A DNA stretch of 64,000 nt. Source: Scatophagus argus. Its lineage: Eukaryota > Chordata > Actinopteri > Scatophagidae. Shown piece by piece: positions 10,750 to 22,984 of this stretch. Numbering within the stretch: the stretch's first letter is position 1; each line of letters begins with the position of its first letter. The translations under genes were made by a program, and so were the position numbers. The notes under the pieces were generated by a model. That model was not told the DNA's origin. It was given only the letters and a program-made list of their open reading frames with translations, and ran no database searches. The DNA lies in contig NC_058511.1 of NCBI RefSeq assembly GCF_020382885.2, positions 21,132,504 to 21,196,503 on the forward strand, in the 5' to 3' direction.

Positions 10750-13675
10750 AACATGATTTAACATTTATTGAAATATCAGTCGCTGTTTGTGTTGTGTTTG
10801 TGTATACAAATTCCCAAAGTGGCTGAAATAGTAACAACAATAATACTTAATTTTTTTGTTTTTTTACTGTTTTTAAGGGACAAGGTTTTAACACCATCAA
10901 AACATCAGTCCTAGGTGTTTTTGTCCAAAAGTATTCCTTTGGCAATCATCTTAAAATTCTTAAAAAAAAAACAAAAAACAAACCACCAATAAATGTAAGG
11001 GAGTTCTGAAATTAAACGTGACCATACACCAGCGGCGTTCACTTTACTGGTGCCATATTGGGCATTACGTGAAACTATTGTTTCCACTGAGTCCAAGCAC
11101 AACACAGCCAGAGCTAAACAGTTCACATCAGCCACACAGAAAACACGCAGCAAAACTTTTTACAATCAGCATGTCAGATTTTCTCAGTGGCATCTTTTGC
11201 CAAAGTGATTCAACTATATGTGACCGGGGCAGCTCTAAGCCCGACAATACGACAATGCCACTCTGGGAATTTCACCCAGAGAATACCACACAGGTTCATT
11301 GATTTGAGAAAAAGAAGCAGAGAGGTGGATTTCCAGTTTCACAATATTCAAGTTTTATTTAAACCACCTGTAAGCCTCTGACCGACCCACCCATGCTGGT
11401 ATTAAGAGAACTCCAGAATAGAGTGCAAACTCAATGTTGGTTTACAAAAAAATAACAAAACTTAACCCAACTAGGGAGAAAAAAACTAATGGCTACAACA
11501 ACTTATACAAAAACACCTAATCAACAAAGTTACCATAAACACACCAAACATATTTGACAATTGGGCAAAAACAGCAGTGCCTAGAGCTCAGCTACTGCAC
11601 CAGGAGTCGACATCACTTCCCCGTTCCTAGTATGAAAAACATGCATCATATACAAAGTGTTAGATAATGTGACTAGTGGGTACTGGGTGTCTGAGTAACA
11701 TATCCAACCAAAAAAACAAGAATTTACTCAAAACGCCAAGAGCAGGCATACCCGGGAACTCCACATGATACAGCCACACATACACACATGAAGAGCACTG
11801 TACCAAACGGAGAGGGGAGCACGGTGACCAGCAGCTTAAGTGCTCCGTCCTGCACCTGTACAAATGTAAAGAAAGTGCTAAGTGCATATACCAAAACTAT
11901 TTTCAACCAAAACAACAGAGAAACATACCTCAACTAGACGCCGTTCCTGGCAGTATAGGATCAGGAAAGAATGAGGGGAACCTACCACTGGCTGTCTGCA
12001 GCTACATTTAAAAGCGACCAGGAAGTGATCTAACCTCGGCTGTTATGAATCGGTGCTGATTAGAGGGGCGTGACCAAGCTACCAGTGGGAGGGGGAGGAG
12101 CTCTACCTATCACATATACATTCCAAACTTATCCAAGTTTTACTCATTCATTTTTGATGGCAACAATAAATAGTATATTATTCAGTAGATGTTTATTGAT
12201 TATGAAATATATTTTTCCTTTCATTTACTCTGCTACAGTAATGTTGCTACAATGTTACAAACACTGACAAGAGATTCTCTGAGGTTTAACCTAACCATAG
12301 AGGGCAAGCTTTTGCCTATACACAGTTTTGAGGCTATTTTTCTTTACTTTGGGTATGTCTTTTTAGGAGAGCTAGAGCTCCCAGACCCCTAAGATTTAAA
12401 AAGAATGATGATATTGTTACATTTACTAAATTAAAGAAATGGTATTCTCCCTTGTTAATAGTAATAACTGCATTAATACCAAAGTAAGTAAGTATATAAG
12501 TTTCAATATGTGTTTTTACCAAGATCAAAGTTGAAGCAAAGCAGCAGAGTAGCACCTTACAAGTAGGAGTCAATATTTACATATTAAGCATACTGTCACC
12601 TGCCGTTTTCAATAAACACTGGAATGATTTTAACACACCAACCATGTTAACATTAACTAACAACATGAGATTACCAGTAGGCCTATCATTAATGTTGACT
12701 GAAAAACCAGGTCAAGATAATTAAACTACAATAAGGCGCAAATGAAATGAAAATGATGCCAACCACAGTATGCTAAAACAAAGCTACACTAAGCAAACTG
12801 ACTGTCATTTCACCCTAACATGGTTTCTGGCAATAAACCACTGTCAATAAATTTTCAGGCATGGCTTTTGGTGCAGTTATTACCTGCTTATAGCCAACAA
12901 TAACGAGATCAACGGCCAAATTAGTTTAAAAAAATTAGCATGTGACAACTTTTATTAGCTTAGCTTGCAGAGATAGGCCTAAGAAACTAAGATTATCTTT
13001 TAATATCGCGGCTGTTGTAGGATTCATACCTGGATAAGCTCTTCCATCTTCATCCATAGCGTAGCTAGTCCAGACTACTAATGGAGGCCCAAACTTTTGA
13101 CTGCACAGAAGAGAAATGCTAGGTTGATAGCTGCAACTGACAGCCCTTGACTGAGTTTTTGGCGCATTCCCATTTGGAAGGTATCATGTCATAAAATGAG
13201 GATGACATAAATGTTATAAACATTGTACAAACAGAGAATGTAATTAACTGATAGAGTCATGATTTAAAATTCATATAATATACAGTATTTCGAGACTTAT
13301 CACAGCCACAGATTACTCCCATAGAGTTATTATAAATACTAATTAAAAAGATTAATTCTCAGATATCCCCTATTCTGAGCATGATTTCCTCTAAAAACAC
13401 ATTATTTCATGTAACATTACTTTTCCTATCATTTTCATAGACTGCAGAGGAAACGCTTTATTCGTGTCTACATTTTGTTACGTATTTTGCAAACTTCAAG
13501 ATGCTTTGGCGCTGTACTATCTGCATCATTTTCCTCGGGAGGCGGGAGACCTGAGCTTGAATCCTGCTCAGGCCGTTCGTACCTCACACTCCTTATAAAA
13601 TAGTAAGTACTATTAATGTTTTTTGATGTTTAACCTGACAAAACTAAATTCTCACCCTTCATTCTGTGTGTTTTA
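10750..13675. other. Gene-free stretch, possible unassigned LTR near 11290-12115
   Basis: No recognisable coding sequence. 11290-12115 reads, on the minus strand, like an LTR or similar unit: a TATA-like TTTTAAA near 12008 and AATAAA near 11356. I could not match it to a family. On the minus strand near 13030-13060, ATGAAGATGGAAGAGC is followed by a GTATGA donor, which may be chance. The rest is AT-rich unique-looking sequence. Confidence 0.3.
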
Positions 13676-13679
13676 TCTG

Positions 13680-13905
13680 CAGTCGTGGATCAGCGGTTAG
13701 GGTGTCGGACCCGTAACTGGTGGATCGCTGGTTCGATTCCCCGTACCGGGTGTCCATGGCTGAGGTACCCTTGAGCAAGGTACCTAACCCCCACTGCTCC
13801 CCGGGCGCTGCTGTGTGTGTGTGCACGTCACTTGGGTGGGTTAAATGCAGAGCACGAATTTCGTTGGAGTGAGTTCCCTCCAATGACAAAATATGTCACT
13901 TTCAC
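13680..13905 (+). repeat. tRNA-derived SINE
   Basis: The 5' part has pol III promoter boxes: A box around GTGGATCAGCGGTTAGGGTG, B box GGTTCGATTCC at 13731-13741. The body is CCTTGAGCAAGGTACCTAAC and the end is CAAAATATGTCACTTTCAC. A second copy in the same orientation is at 40355-40585. The cloverleaf is interrupted and the element carries a long non-tRNA body, so this is not a functional tRNA gene. Confidence 0.85.
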
Positions 13906-13949
13906 TTTCATCACTAATATCAATAGTTGCCCATCTAAAGCTTGGTTTA

Positions 13950-14306
13950 TGTGAAAAGCACTGTCGCCTCATAGCAAGAGGGTCCCAGGTTCGAATCCCG
14001 GTCTGGGCCCTTCTATGTGGAGTTTGCATGTTCTCCCTGTGCCTGCGTGGGTTTTCTCCGGGTACTCCGGCTTCCTCCCACAATACCAAAAACATGCACA
14101 TTAGGTTAATTGGTTACTTTAAATTGCCCCTAGGTGTGAGTGTGAGAGTGTGTGGTTGTTTGTCTTTGTGTGTTGGCCCTGCAATTGACTGGCGACTAGT
14201 CCAGGGTGTACCCCGCCTCTCGCCCGTAGTCAGCTGGGATAGGCTCCAGCTCCCCCGCGACCCTGACGGATAAGCGGTATAGAAAATGGATGGATGGATG
14301 GATGTC
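13950..14306 (+). repeat. tRNA-head SINE with (ATGG)n tail, 5'-truncated
   Basis: It starts within the A-box region (AGCACTGTCGCCTCATAGCA), carries the B box GGTTCGAATCC, then a long body ending GATAAGCGGTATAGAAAATG and (GATG)n. The tail type is that of RTE-clade LINEs, the likely source of its mobilisation. A complete copy in the opposite orientation lies at 33987-34349. Confidence 0.85.
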
Positions 14307-14344
14307 ATCATTTGTTTCTTTGATATGTAACACGCCTAGAGACT

Positions 14345-14640
14345 TGAGAATCAGCTTGTGACTGGAGTGTCGCCGGACTGGCAGGAAAAATTTGGGTGTG
14401 ATGGAGTGATTAATAATACTTCCCTGCCTCTATTAGCTGGCTGATTTGCCCTTGAGCAAGGCACTTAATCCCCCCAATTTGCTCCCCAGGTGCCTGACAA
14501 TGGCAGCCCACTGCTCCTGTGTGTTTCACTGTTGCACGTTGCACGTTGCATGTGTGTGTGTTTCAATCAGTGATGGGTTAAATGCAGAGAAGTCATTTCC
14601 CAGCTTGGGATTAATAAAATATAATAAAAAACAAAACAAA
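14345..14640 (+). repeat. SINE-like repeat
   Basis: It shares its body with the reverse-oriented copy at 40107-40350: GGCAGGAAAAATTTGGGTGT, CCTTGAGCAAGGCACTTAAT, GCAGCCCACTGCTCCTGTGT and GATGGGTTAAATGCAGAGA. It ends in an AT-rich tail. 14640-15160 has nothing I recognise. Confidence 0.7.
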
Positions 14641-15160
14641 CAAAAGAATAAAAACAATCAACTTCCTGAGGACTCCATCCCCAATCAACAGCTTGATACA
14701 CCTGACACAGATGAGGGCTTTATTATTTGGAAGAATAACCATTTCAAACTATACTCTTTGACAGAAATGTCATGTCATATCAAGTTGAGGTCCCAGAGCT
14801 TGCACAGGCTACTGAGTTAATGGATCCTGAAAAGCTGTTTTTACCTCTTAATACACAATCAGTAGCAAGAGCCAAACCTTTGTACTGGTAAAATACCATC
14901 TTGGGGATGTAGTAAAATTGTTTAACAGTGAAAAATGGGTCATAGTTTGTTTCCCAGGTATGATGTGACTTGCCTTTAAAGTAGCCTTGAATTGGACCTT
15001 TGGAAATCAAATTAAGGAAGGTCCATAATGGATGAAAACATAAATACTGCAGAGCAGTGAATTATCTGAATGTTTGTTAAAGATCAACTATTTCTCTTTG
15101 AGGTTGTTTTAAATATTAAAAATTAAATGTTTTTAATATTACATAATAAATGTTTAAACA

Positions 15161-15600
15161 TTAGATCAAATATGCTAAGTGAGTAAGTAAGTAATTTACA
15201 GTACTGTACCTACGACAGTACAGGAAAGTTTTTAGTCTACTCTTAAATGTAGAGAGGGTGTCCGCCTCCTGAACCGAAACCAGAAGATGGTTCCATGGTA
15301 GAGGAGCTTGATAACTAAAGGCTTTGGTTCCCAATCTACTTTTGAAGACTTTAGGAACCACAAGTAGTCCTGAATTTTGGGAATGCAAAGCTCTGGTGGG
15401 ATAATAGGGAACTATTAACTCTTTAGGATAGGATAGTGCCTGACCGTCCAGGGCTTTATATGTGAGGAGGAGAATTTTAAAATCTATCCTGAATTTTACA
15501 GGTAGCCAATGTAGAGAAACCAGTACCGGTAACAATGAAAACATATGGAGTGTTTCCTAATAATATCACTGATCAGGACCTTGGCCCAAGGACAGAACCT
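15161..15600 (-). mobile_element. Rex1/CR1-like LINE ORF2 C-terminus
   Basis: The minus strand encodes SLHWLPVKFRIDFKILLLTY, LIVPYYPTRALHSQNSGLLV and TLSTFKSRLKTFLY, the conserved C-terminal end of a fish LINE found again at 16676-17335, 21960 and 53700. Upstream at 15570-15600 is a scrap of the GVPQGSVLGP region. Confidence 0.8.
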
Positions 15601-15639
15601 TGGGGAACTCTGTGACTAACTTTTGTGAGTGTGGATGAT

Positions 15640-15935
15640 AGACAAGACAAGACAACTTTATTTGTATAGCCCATTTTTACAAGCAGTTTGACTCAAAGGG
15701 CCTTACATAACATCATAGTAACATCCTCTGCCCTTCAACCCTCACATCAACTAAGGAAAAACTCCCAGAAAAACCTTTAACAGGAAAAAATGGGGAAAAC
15801 CTCAAGGCGAGCAACAGAGGAGGGATCCCTCACCCAGGACGGGCAGACGAGCAATGGATGTTGTATAGGCAGGAAAGCAGTTAACAACATGAGAACAACA
15901 TTACTAAAAAGACAAATAAAACAAAATCTCAACTC
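15640..15935 (-). repeat. LINE 3' UTR segment (inverted partner of 16928-17215)
   Basis: The sequence reverse-complements 16928-17215. Shared landmarks are GACAAGACAAGACAACTTTA, AAAACTCCCAGAAAAACC and GGGATCCCTCACCCAGGACG. It is the 3' UTR and tail of the Rex1/CR1-like LINE. Confidence 0.8.
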
Positions 15936-16104
15936 ATAAAAATTTTCAATTTTCATGTCATTCATCCGTTCAGTTTCACTTTCCATACCACCTCAATATG
16001 ATTTTAACATTTCACAAGACTGAAATTATAATAATGAAATTATAATGAAATGCTGTATCATTCATGTATTTTTCATGTTCTGTTGAAAACCAATATCCTA
16101 TCAA

Positions 16105-17335
16105 TTCAATTCAATTCAGTTCAGTTCATTTATATAGCACCCTACACAATCAGGATTGCCTCCAGACACTCCACAGAGACCCAGAGTCCGAACCCCCGAG
16201 CAAGCAGACAGTAACAAGGAAACCCCCCCAAACAGGAATAAACCCCGAGCAGGACTCGACCCGCAAGGAAGAACCACCCACCGATAGTCGGTGCACAGAA
16301 GAATGGCAGGCAGATGTCAACAGTAGACGTTGGGTTGGTCAGAGGGTCGGATGCAGTTCAACATGAAGATCTGAATGGAGAGATATCTGCAGAAAGATAC
16401 AGAGAGAGAGAGAGAAAGGGAGGGAGAGACACAAAACTACGAGGAGAACTGGACACACAGTTAGTGACATAAAATAATGAATTGTATGTTAATCTGATGA
16501 GGGGAGAGGATAGAAGAGGAAAAGGAGGAGGGGGAACTGCTTGGTGGATCATGTTTGTGTCCTCCGGCAGCATAGGCCAATAGCAGCATAGCTATGATAG
16601 AGATTAAAGATTAACAGTTAGTCAGATCTGTTCTACTTGTGGCTATATATCATGAAGTGACTGTAACTATGCCTACCTTACATATAATTAGGAGAATTTT
16701 AAAGTCTATTCTGAATTTTACCGGGAGCCAGTGAAAAGAAGCTAAGATGGGGGAGATACGATCTCTTTTACTGATTCCTGTTAAAACTCTAGCTGCTGCA
16801 TTCTGGATCAGCTGCAGGCTATTAACAGAGTAATTTGAACATGTTGAACTGCATCCGGCTCTATGACCAACCCAATGTCCACTGTTGACATTTGCCTGTC
16901 ATTCTTCTGTGCACCGACTACCTGAGAGTTGAGATTTTGTTTTACTTGTCTTTTTAGTAATGTTGTTGTCATGTTGTTAACTGCTTTCCTGCCTGTACAT
17001 TCATTGCACGTCTGCGCGTCCTGGGTGAGGGATCCCTCCTCTGTTGCTCACTCAGGTTTCTCCCATTTTTTCCTGTTAAAGGTTTTTCTGGGAGTTTTTC
17101 CTTAGTCGATGTGAGGGTTGAAGGGCAGAGGATGTTACTATGATGTTATGTAAAGATCTTTGAGACAAACTGCTTGTAAAAATGGGCTATACAAAAAAAG
17201 TTGTCTTGTCTTGTATGTAAGTAGGAGAATTTTAAAGTCTATTCAGAATTTTACTGGGAGCCAGTGAAGAGAAGCTAAGATGGGGGAAATATGATCCCTT
17301 TTGCTGATTCCTGTTAAAACTCGAGCTGCTGCTTT
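16105..17335 (-). mobile_element. Rex1/CR1-like LINE 3' ends, rearranged
   Basis: 16105-16835 on the minus strand runs from C-terminal coding (16835-16676) through 3' UTR to the GAATT-rich tail at 16105. It is the reverse complement of the layout at 53700-54616. 16836-17215 is the same UTR in plus orientation, and 17216-17335 is a second minus-strand copy of the C-terminal coding part. The block is therefore a nested inverted arrangement built from at least three LINE ends. Confidence 0.75.
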
Positions 17336-19880
17336 AATCAAGATGGCGGCGCACAGTGCTGCAGTGGCTTCTCACGCTCCTGGGTTTAAGCCCTTTTTTT
17401 GTAGATTTTGTGTTGGTCGAAAGGCCAACTCTACTTGTTTCGGTTTTCTAAACAAGCGCATAAGGTACAGCCAAGCCGAACATTTTAAAATATGGGACGG
17501 CTCGAGCACCATGACCACTACGACAACAGCAACAACAACAACGGCCTCACACCAACTCAGAGCTTCGGTGGGCAGACTGCCTGTTAGCTAGGCTAAGGGC
17601 TAACGCCGGGAGACCTCAGATTCCTGTTCCTGTCCAATGATCGTTCTCTGGACAACAAAATGGACCTACTTCGACTGAGACTGGGGGTTTCACGTGAGAT
17701 GAGGAACTGTGCAGTGCTTTGTCTGACGGAAACATGGCTAAATGAGAACTTGCCGGACCCGGCCTTCCAGATTGACGGCCGGCTTCTCTTCCGAGTGGAC
17801 CGCAGTCAGCTGTCTGGGAAAGCTCATGGGGGCGGACTATGCGTCTACGTTAATAAAGGTGTACCAACTGCACAAAAGTTAACAGCCACTGCTCTGAGGC
17901 GATAGAGTATATGACTGTTAAATGCCGGCCATACTATCTGCCTCAGGAGTTTACGGCGGTGTTTGTTATGGCTGTTTGCATCGCGCCGGGTGCTAATGCT
18001 AACGAAGCGCTACGGGAGCTACACAATAACATCAGCTCGCTTCATAACAAGCACTCAGAGGCTTTCTACGTGGTTGCGGGAGACTTCAACCACATAAACC
18101 TGACAGACACTCTGCCAACATGTCACCATACCAACACGGGGAAATAACACATAAAACACACAAACAAACGTTTGTGTTTACGTGTTTACACAAACAAACG
18201 AGACGCATACAGAGCTGTCCCCCACCCCCACCTCGGCTTCTCCGACCACATCTCCATCATGCTGGTTTCTGCCTACCGTCCGCTGCTCAAATGCCACATG
18301 CCGACACAGAGGACCATCACCGTGTGGCCCAGCGATGCTGTCCCTGCACTACAGGACTGTTTTCAGCGCACAGACTGGCAGATCTTCAGGGAAGCAGCTG
18401 TCCGTGAGGGAGAGGTGGACCTGGAGGACTACACATCTGTGATCCTCAGTTACATCTACAAGTGTGCAGAGGATGTTACCAGTACCAGGACAGTCACCAC
18501 CTACGCAAACCAGAAACCCTGGCTGAACGCGGAGGTCCGGTCTCTGCTGAAAGCCAGGGATGCTGCGTTTAGGTCAGGTGACAGAATGGCACTCAGGGCA
18601 GCGAGAAGAGAGCTGACGGCAGGAGGAAGGGCCAAGACTGTATATGCCTAGAGGATCCAGGGACACTTTGCATCCTACGATCCACGGAGCATGTGGAGGG
18701 GCATTAAGTGCATCACAGACTATAACACCAAAGATGCACAATGTCCCAGGGACCCCTCTCTGCCTGCAGCTCTCAACAACTTCTTCGCCCGCTTTGAGGA
18801 CCCGGACACCCCCCTCAGCACCAGACTCACCCCCACACCTGGTGAAGAGCCCCTCAGCGTGACCCCAGCAGAAGTGAGGAGGACCCTCCAGCGGATAAAC
18901 CCACACACAGCTGCAGGTCCCGATAATATCCCGGGGCGGGTGCTGAAGGGCTGTGCACATCAGCTCACAGAGGTACTGACGGACATCTGCAACACCTCTC
19001 TCCAACAGGCGACGGTCCCCACCTTTCTGAAGACCGCCACAATCATCCCCATTCCCAAGACCTCCACAGTGATGAGCCTGAATGACTATCGGCCAGTAGC
19101 GCTCACCCCAATAGTCATGAAGTGCTTTGAGAGACTGGTCATGGCCCGCATCAAAGACTGCATTGACGTCACTGTCACAGAAAGAACCGATCCACAGAGG
19201 ATGCCATATCTTCTGTGGTCCACACAGCTCTCACTCACCTAGAGAAATAAAGACTCCTATGTCCGCCTTCTCTTCGTGGATTTTACATCTGCCTTTAATA
19301 CGATCATTCCACAGACACTGATCCAGACGCTGAGCCCCCTCCTGTTCACCCTGCTAACACACGACTGCTCAGCACAACATCCGAGCTGCCTCATTGTGAA
19401 GTTTGCGGATGATACAGCTGTAGTTGGACACATCGCCAACAGCGACGAGGCCGACTACAGGCAGGAGGTGGAACGCCTGGAGGGTTGGTGCAGAGAGAAC
19501 AACCTCTGCATCAACGTGAAAAAGACCAAGGAGATGATCATGGACTTCAGAAGGGGAAGACATCTCCCCCTTCCTCCCCTGTACATCGGAGGGACAGCGG
19601 TGGAAGTGGTCTCAAGCTTCAGGTACCTAGGCGTCCACATAACGGACGACCTCACCTGGAGCAACAACACTTTGCACAATACCGCAGTACTGTTTAGATA
19701 GCTTTATTCTGATGTTTATATCTTTTATTCTGATTGCTTTTTTTTATATTTATATAAAATATATATATATAGCATTGTTTATATTTATTTTGTTAGGTAA
19801 TTGGGCTTATACCGGGACCGGGGAAACTAATTTCGTTCCACCTCATGTTTCTACATGTGTGAAATGACAATCCTTGTGAA
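17336..19880 (+). mobile_element. L2-like LINE, near full-length but inactivated
   Basis: The 5' UTR starts at AATCAAGATGGCGGCGC. ORF2 has an APE-type endonuclease (17660-18150: VLCLTETWLNENLPDPAFQI, RADRSQ-like HGGGLCVYVNKG, VVAGDFNHINLTDTLP, FSDHISIMLV), then the linker, then RT (18690-19680: [63 protein letters not shown]). The endonuclease has a frameshift and stop near 17904. The RT has lost its LQFAYRKNRS part and the stretch between IIPQTLIQ and SPLLFTLL by internal deletion. The 3' UTR ends with ATTTCGTTCCACCTCATG at about 19830. It cannot be autonomous. Confidence 0.9.
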
Positions 19881-21010
19881 TCAGCTGCTGGCTATTAATA
19901 GAGTAATTTGGATATTCTGACAATAATGAGTTGCACTAGTCCAGCCTAGAAGTAACGAAAGCATGGACAAGTTTTTCAGCATCACTCTGAGAGAGGACGC
20001 TCCTAATCTTAGCAATATTACGGAGGTGAAAGAAGGCGGTCTTAGAGATCTGTTTAATGTGATGGATAAATGACACGTCCTAATCGAAGATAACACCGAG
20101 GTTCCTTGCAGTCATACTGGAGACCAAAGTAATGCCGTCCAGAGAAAGAATATTATCATCTGTTCTAGTTCTAAGATGTCTGGGATGTCTGAGTTTAATA
20201 ATAAAAAATTGGAGGTCATCCAGTCCTTTATGTCCTTAAGACATGCCTGGAGTCTGGCTAACGGCTCTGTTTCTTCAGGCTTTAAGGATAAGTACAGCTG
20301 AGTGTCATCAGCATAACAATGAAAGTTTATGCCATGTTTCTGAATAATATTTCCTAGAGGGAGCATGTATAAAGTGAACAGAATCGGCCCAAGCACTGAA
20401 CCCTGTGGAACACCGAGGCTAACCCTTATATATGAAGAGGAAACATCATTAACGTGAACAAAATCAAATCTATCTGTTAAATATGATTTGAACCAGCATA
20501 GCATAGTCCCTGTGATCCTAGTCTCATGTTCTAATCTGAATAATAAAATGTTGTGATCTACAGTGTTGAAAGCAGCACTGAGATCCAGTAGAACGAGTAT
20601 GGAGACAAGCCCACGGTCTGATGCCATGAGGAGGTCATTTGTAACTTTAACCAGTGCTGCTTCTGTGCTGTGATGGGCTCTGAAAAATGGGAGGATTGAA
20701 AATCCAGATTGAAAATTCTCAAATAAGTTATTATTTTTAAGAAAGTCACATAGCTGATTGGCAACTGTTCTTTCAAAGATCTTGGAAAGAAAGGGAAGGT
20801 TAGATATTGGTCTATAACTGCTTAAAACCTCTGGGTCAAGTGTGTGTTTTGTAAGGAAAGGTTTGACTATAGCTACTTTAAAGGACTGGGGTATGTAGCC
20901 TGTTATTAGGGACAGATTGATCACGTCTAATAGACAGGTGCTAAGTAAGGGTAAAGCTTCTTTGAATAGCTTAGTAGGGATGGGGTCTATGAGGCATGTT
21001 TTTGGCTTGG
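19880..21010 (-). mobile_element. Rex1/CR1-like LINE reverse transcriptase, long open frame
   Basis: A single open minus-strand frame (21010 to 20112) covers almost the whole RT: DPIPTKLFKEALPLL, SSYRPISNLPFLSKIFERTV, HHSTEAALVKVTNDLL, LLDLSAAFNTVDHNILL, GVPQGSVLGPILFTLYMLPL and NFHCYADDTQLYLSL. The YADD catalytic box is intact. The thumb and C-terminus are degraded in 20112-19880. 5' of 21010 it is fused head-to-head with the L2-like LINE at 21015, so the endonuclease is missing. Confidence 0.88.
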
Positions 21011-21014
21011 ATGA

Positions 21015-21825
21015 ATATATGATCCGCCCAGCTCTCCTCCAAGACAAGCTGTCCCTGCTGAACGTGCCTGACCCCATCTGCCGGTGGATCACTGACTTCC
21101 TGACAGACAGGAAACAGCATGTGAGGCTGGGGAAGAATTTCTCGGACACCCGGACCATCAGCACCAGTACCCCCCAGGACTGTGTACTTTCCCCTCTGCT
21201 CTTCTCCATCTACACCAACTGCTGCACCTCCGGCGACCAGTCTGTCAAGCTGATTAAGTTTGCAGACGACACCACCCTCATCGGTCTCATCTCGGACGGG
21301 GATGAGTCCGCCTACAGGAGGGAGGTGGACCGTCTGAACGCCCAGAAGACAGTGGAGATGATCATAGACTTTCGGAAAGTGCCAGCTCCATCGCTCCCCC
21401 TCACCCTGACAGACACCCCCATCTCCACGGTGGACTCCTTCCGCTTCCTGGGTACCACCATCACCCGGGACCTCAAGTGGGAGCTGACCATCAGCTCCCT
21501 CATCAAAAGGGCCCAGCAGAAGATGTTCTTCCTGCGGCAGCTGAGGAAACTCAAGGTGCCAACCAAGATGATGGTTCAGTTCTACACGGCCATCATCGAG
21601 TCCATCCTCACCTCCTCCATCACAGTGTGGTACGCTGGGGCCACTGCCAGGGACAAGCACAGACTGCAGCATGCTGTGCGCTCTGCTGAGAAGGTGATCG
21701 GCTGCAGCCTTCTATCTACCTGTACATCTCCAGGACTCTGAGGCGTGCAGGTCGGATCACAGCTGACCCTACTCACCCTGGACACAGACTCTTTGTGAAA
21801 CTCCCTTCAGGCAGGAGGTTACCGT
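21015..21825 (+). mobile_element. L2-like LINE RT fragment
   Basis: An open plus-strand frame encodes ALLQDKLSLLNVPDPICRW, ITDFLTDRKQHVRLGK, VLSPLLFSIYTNCC, KLIKFADDTTLIGLISDG, FLGTTITRDLKWELTISSL and MFFLRQLRKLKVP, with a C-terminal scrap to HPGHRLFVKLPSGRRL. It is 5'-truncated inside the palm. The GSPQG box is altered to STPQD. It is the same subfamily as 4330-5880. Confidence 0.88.
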
Positions 21826-21827
21826 GC

Positions 21828-21880
21828 TTTACACCATTGCATCTGATGCTTTTCATTGCACTTGGTGATACTGTGAATAC
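21828..21880 (-). mobile_element. Tc1-like transposon scrap
   Basis: GTGCTTTACACCATTGCATC and CATTGCACTTGGTGATACTG match an internal transposase piece of the common fish Tc1-like element. It sits exactly between two LINE fragments and is only about 50 bp, so it is probably a recombination or repair filler. Confidence 0.5.
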
Positions 21881-21959
21881 AGCACTAATTTTACATTTCC
21901 ACCCCACTAGTTGTACCACTCTTTCTGTAGCCTCAGTGTCATTGTTTACCAGTGGGCAT

Positions 21960-22600
21960 TCTTCTGTATGCATCTCTATTAGACATCATATTTCTTCTGT
22001 ACTGGCTTCTCTACACTGGCTGCCTGTAAAATTCATAATAGAATATAAAAGTCTTCTCATCACATACAAAGCCCTTCATGGTCCCCTTCATGGTCCAGCA
22101 CCATCATATCTCACAGGAATACTTGTGGTTCCTAGAGTCTCCGAAAGAACGGAAACCAGGGCTTTTAGTTATCAAACTCCACTCCCATGAAACCATCTTC
22201 CAGTGTCAGACCTTAAGTGAGTAGGCTTAAAATTTTCCTTTTGATGAAGCTTGCTTAGTTAGGGCTGGCTACTTTGTTGCTACAGGCTGATACATTGACC
22301 TTCTGTCTCCTCCTCTCCCTCTCCCTGTATGTTACTAACTAACTTTGTTTTGGAAGGCAGACACCCTCTCTGTGTTTAAGAGTAAACTTAAAACTTTGGT
22401 AAAGCTTATAGTTAGGGCTGACCTAGGCTAGGCCCTAGTTGTGGTGCTATAAGCTTAAAGTGCCAGGGGACCTCCTATGATACATCGAGCTTCTCTGTCC
22501 TGCCCCTCTTCTTCTGTACGCATTCATGTCCCATTAATGCATGTTACTAACCTGGCTTCTTCCCCAGAGTGTTAGTGCTTTCTCATCTCACAGGTTCCAT
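21960..22600 (+). mobile_element. Rex1/CR1-like LINE C-terminus and 3' UTR
   Basis: The plus strand encodes HISSVLASLHWLPVKFI, IEYKSLLITYKALHG and ETRAFSYQTPLP, then a non-coding UTR-like stretch in which parts are duplicated (22200-22260 and 22340-22410). 22600-22985 has an unassigned, probably repetitive, sequence with no coding signal. Confidence 0.75.
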
Positions 22601-22984
22601 GGTTAGTGGGCCAATGCACTAGAAAGCCCCATTCTAGTGCAATTTTCCACTATTACTATTCCTCATACTTCTTCTTCTTATTTTCCTTCTTCCGGACAGA
22701 AGTTTGACGTGTAAATAGTCCCACAGCTTTTACGTGAGCATCCTGAAACTTTTTCCAGACATGCGGCCATATCAGGAATAGTGTGCTATGACTTTGGTTC
22801 CGATCCGATAAATGGTTCTCGAGAAAATCACGAAAAACTGATGGGTGAACAACATAGACGATGACTGAAAAAGAGAGAGAGAAAAATACGAAAAATTGCA
22901 AAACATTGCTCTCTTTGCCGTTTAGGGTAAGGAGGGTTGGGGCTAGATTTTCTGTAATACATTTGTATCTCAAGGAAATTCAAT

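Noticed and set aside
11290-12115. Solo LTR of an endogenous retroelement
   Set aside because: TATA-like and AATAAA signals are in a plausible order, but no terminal repeats, target duplication or second copy could be shown.
13680-13760. tRNA gene
   Set aside because: A and B boxes belong to a SINE with a long non-tRNA body and a second copy at 40355; no intact cloverleaf.
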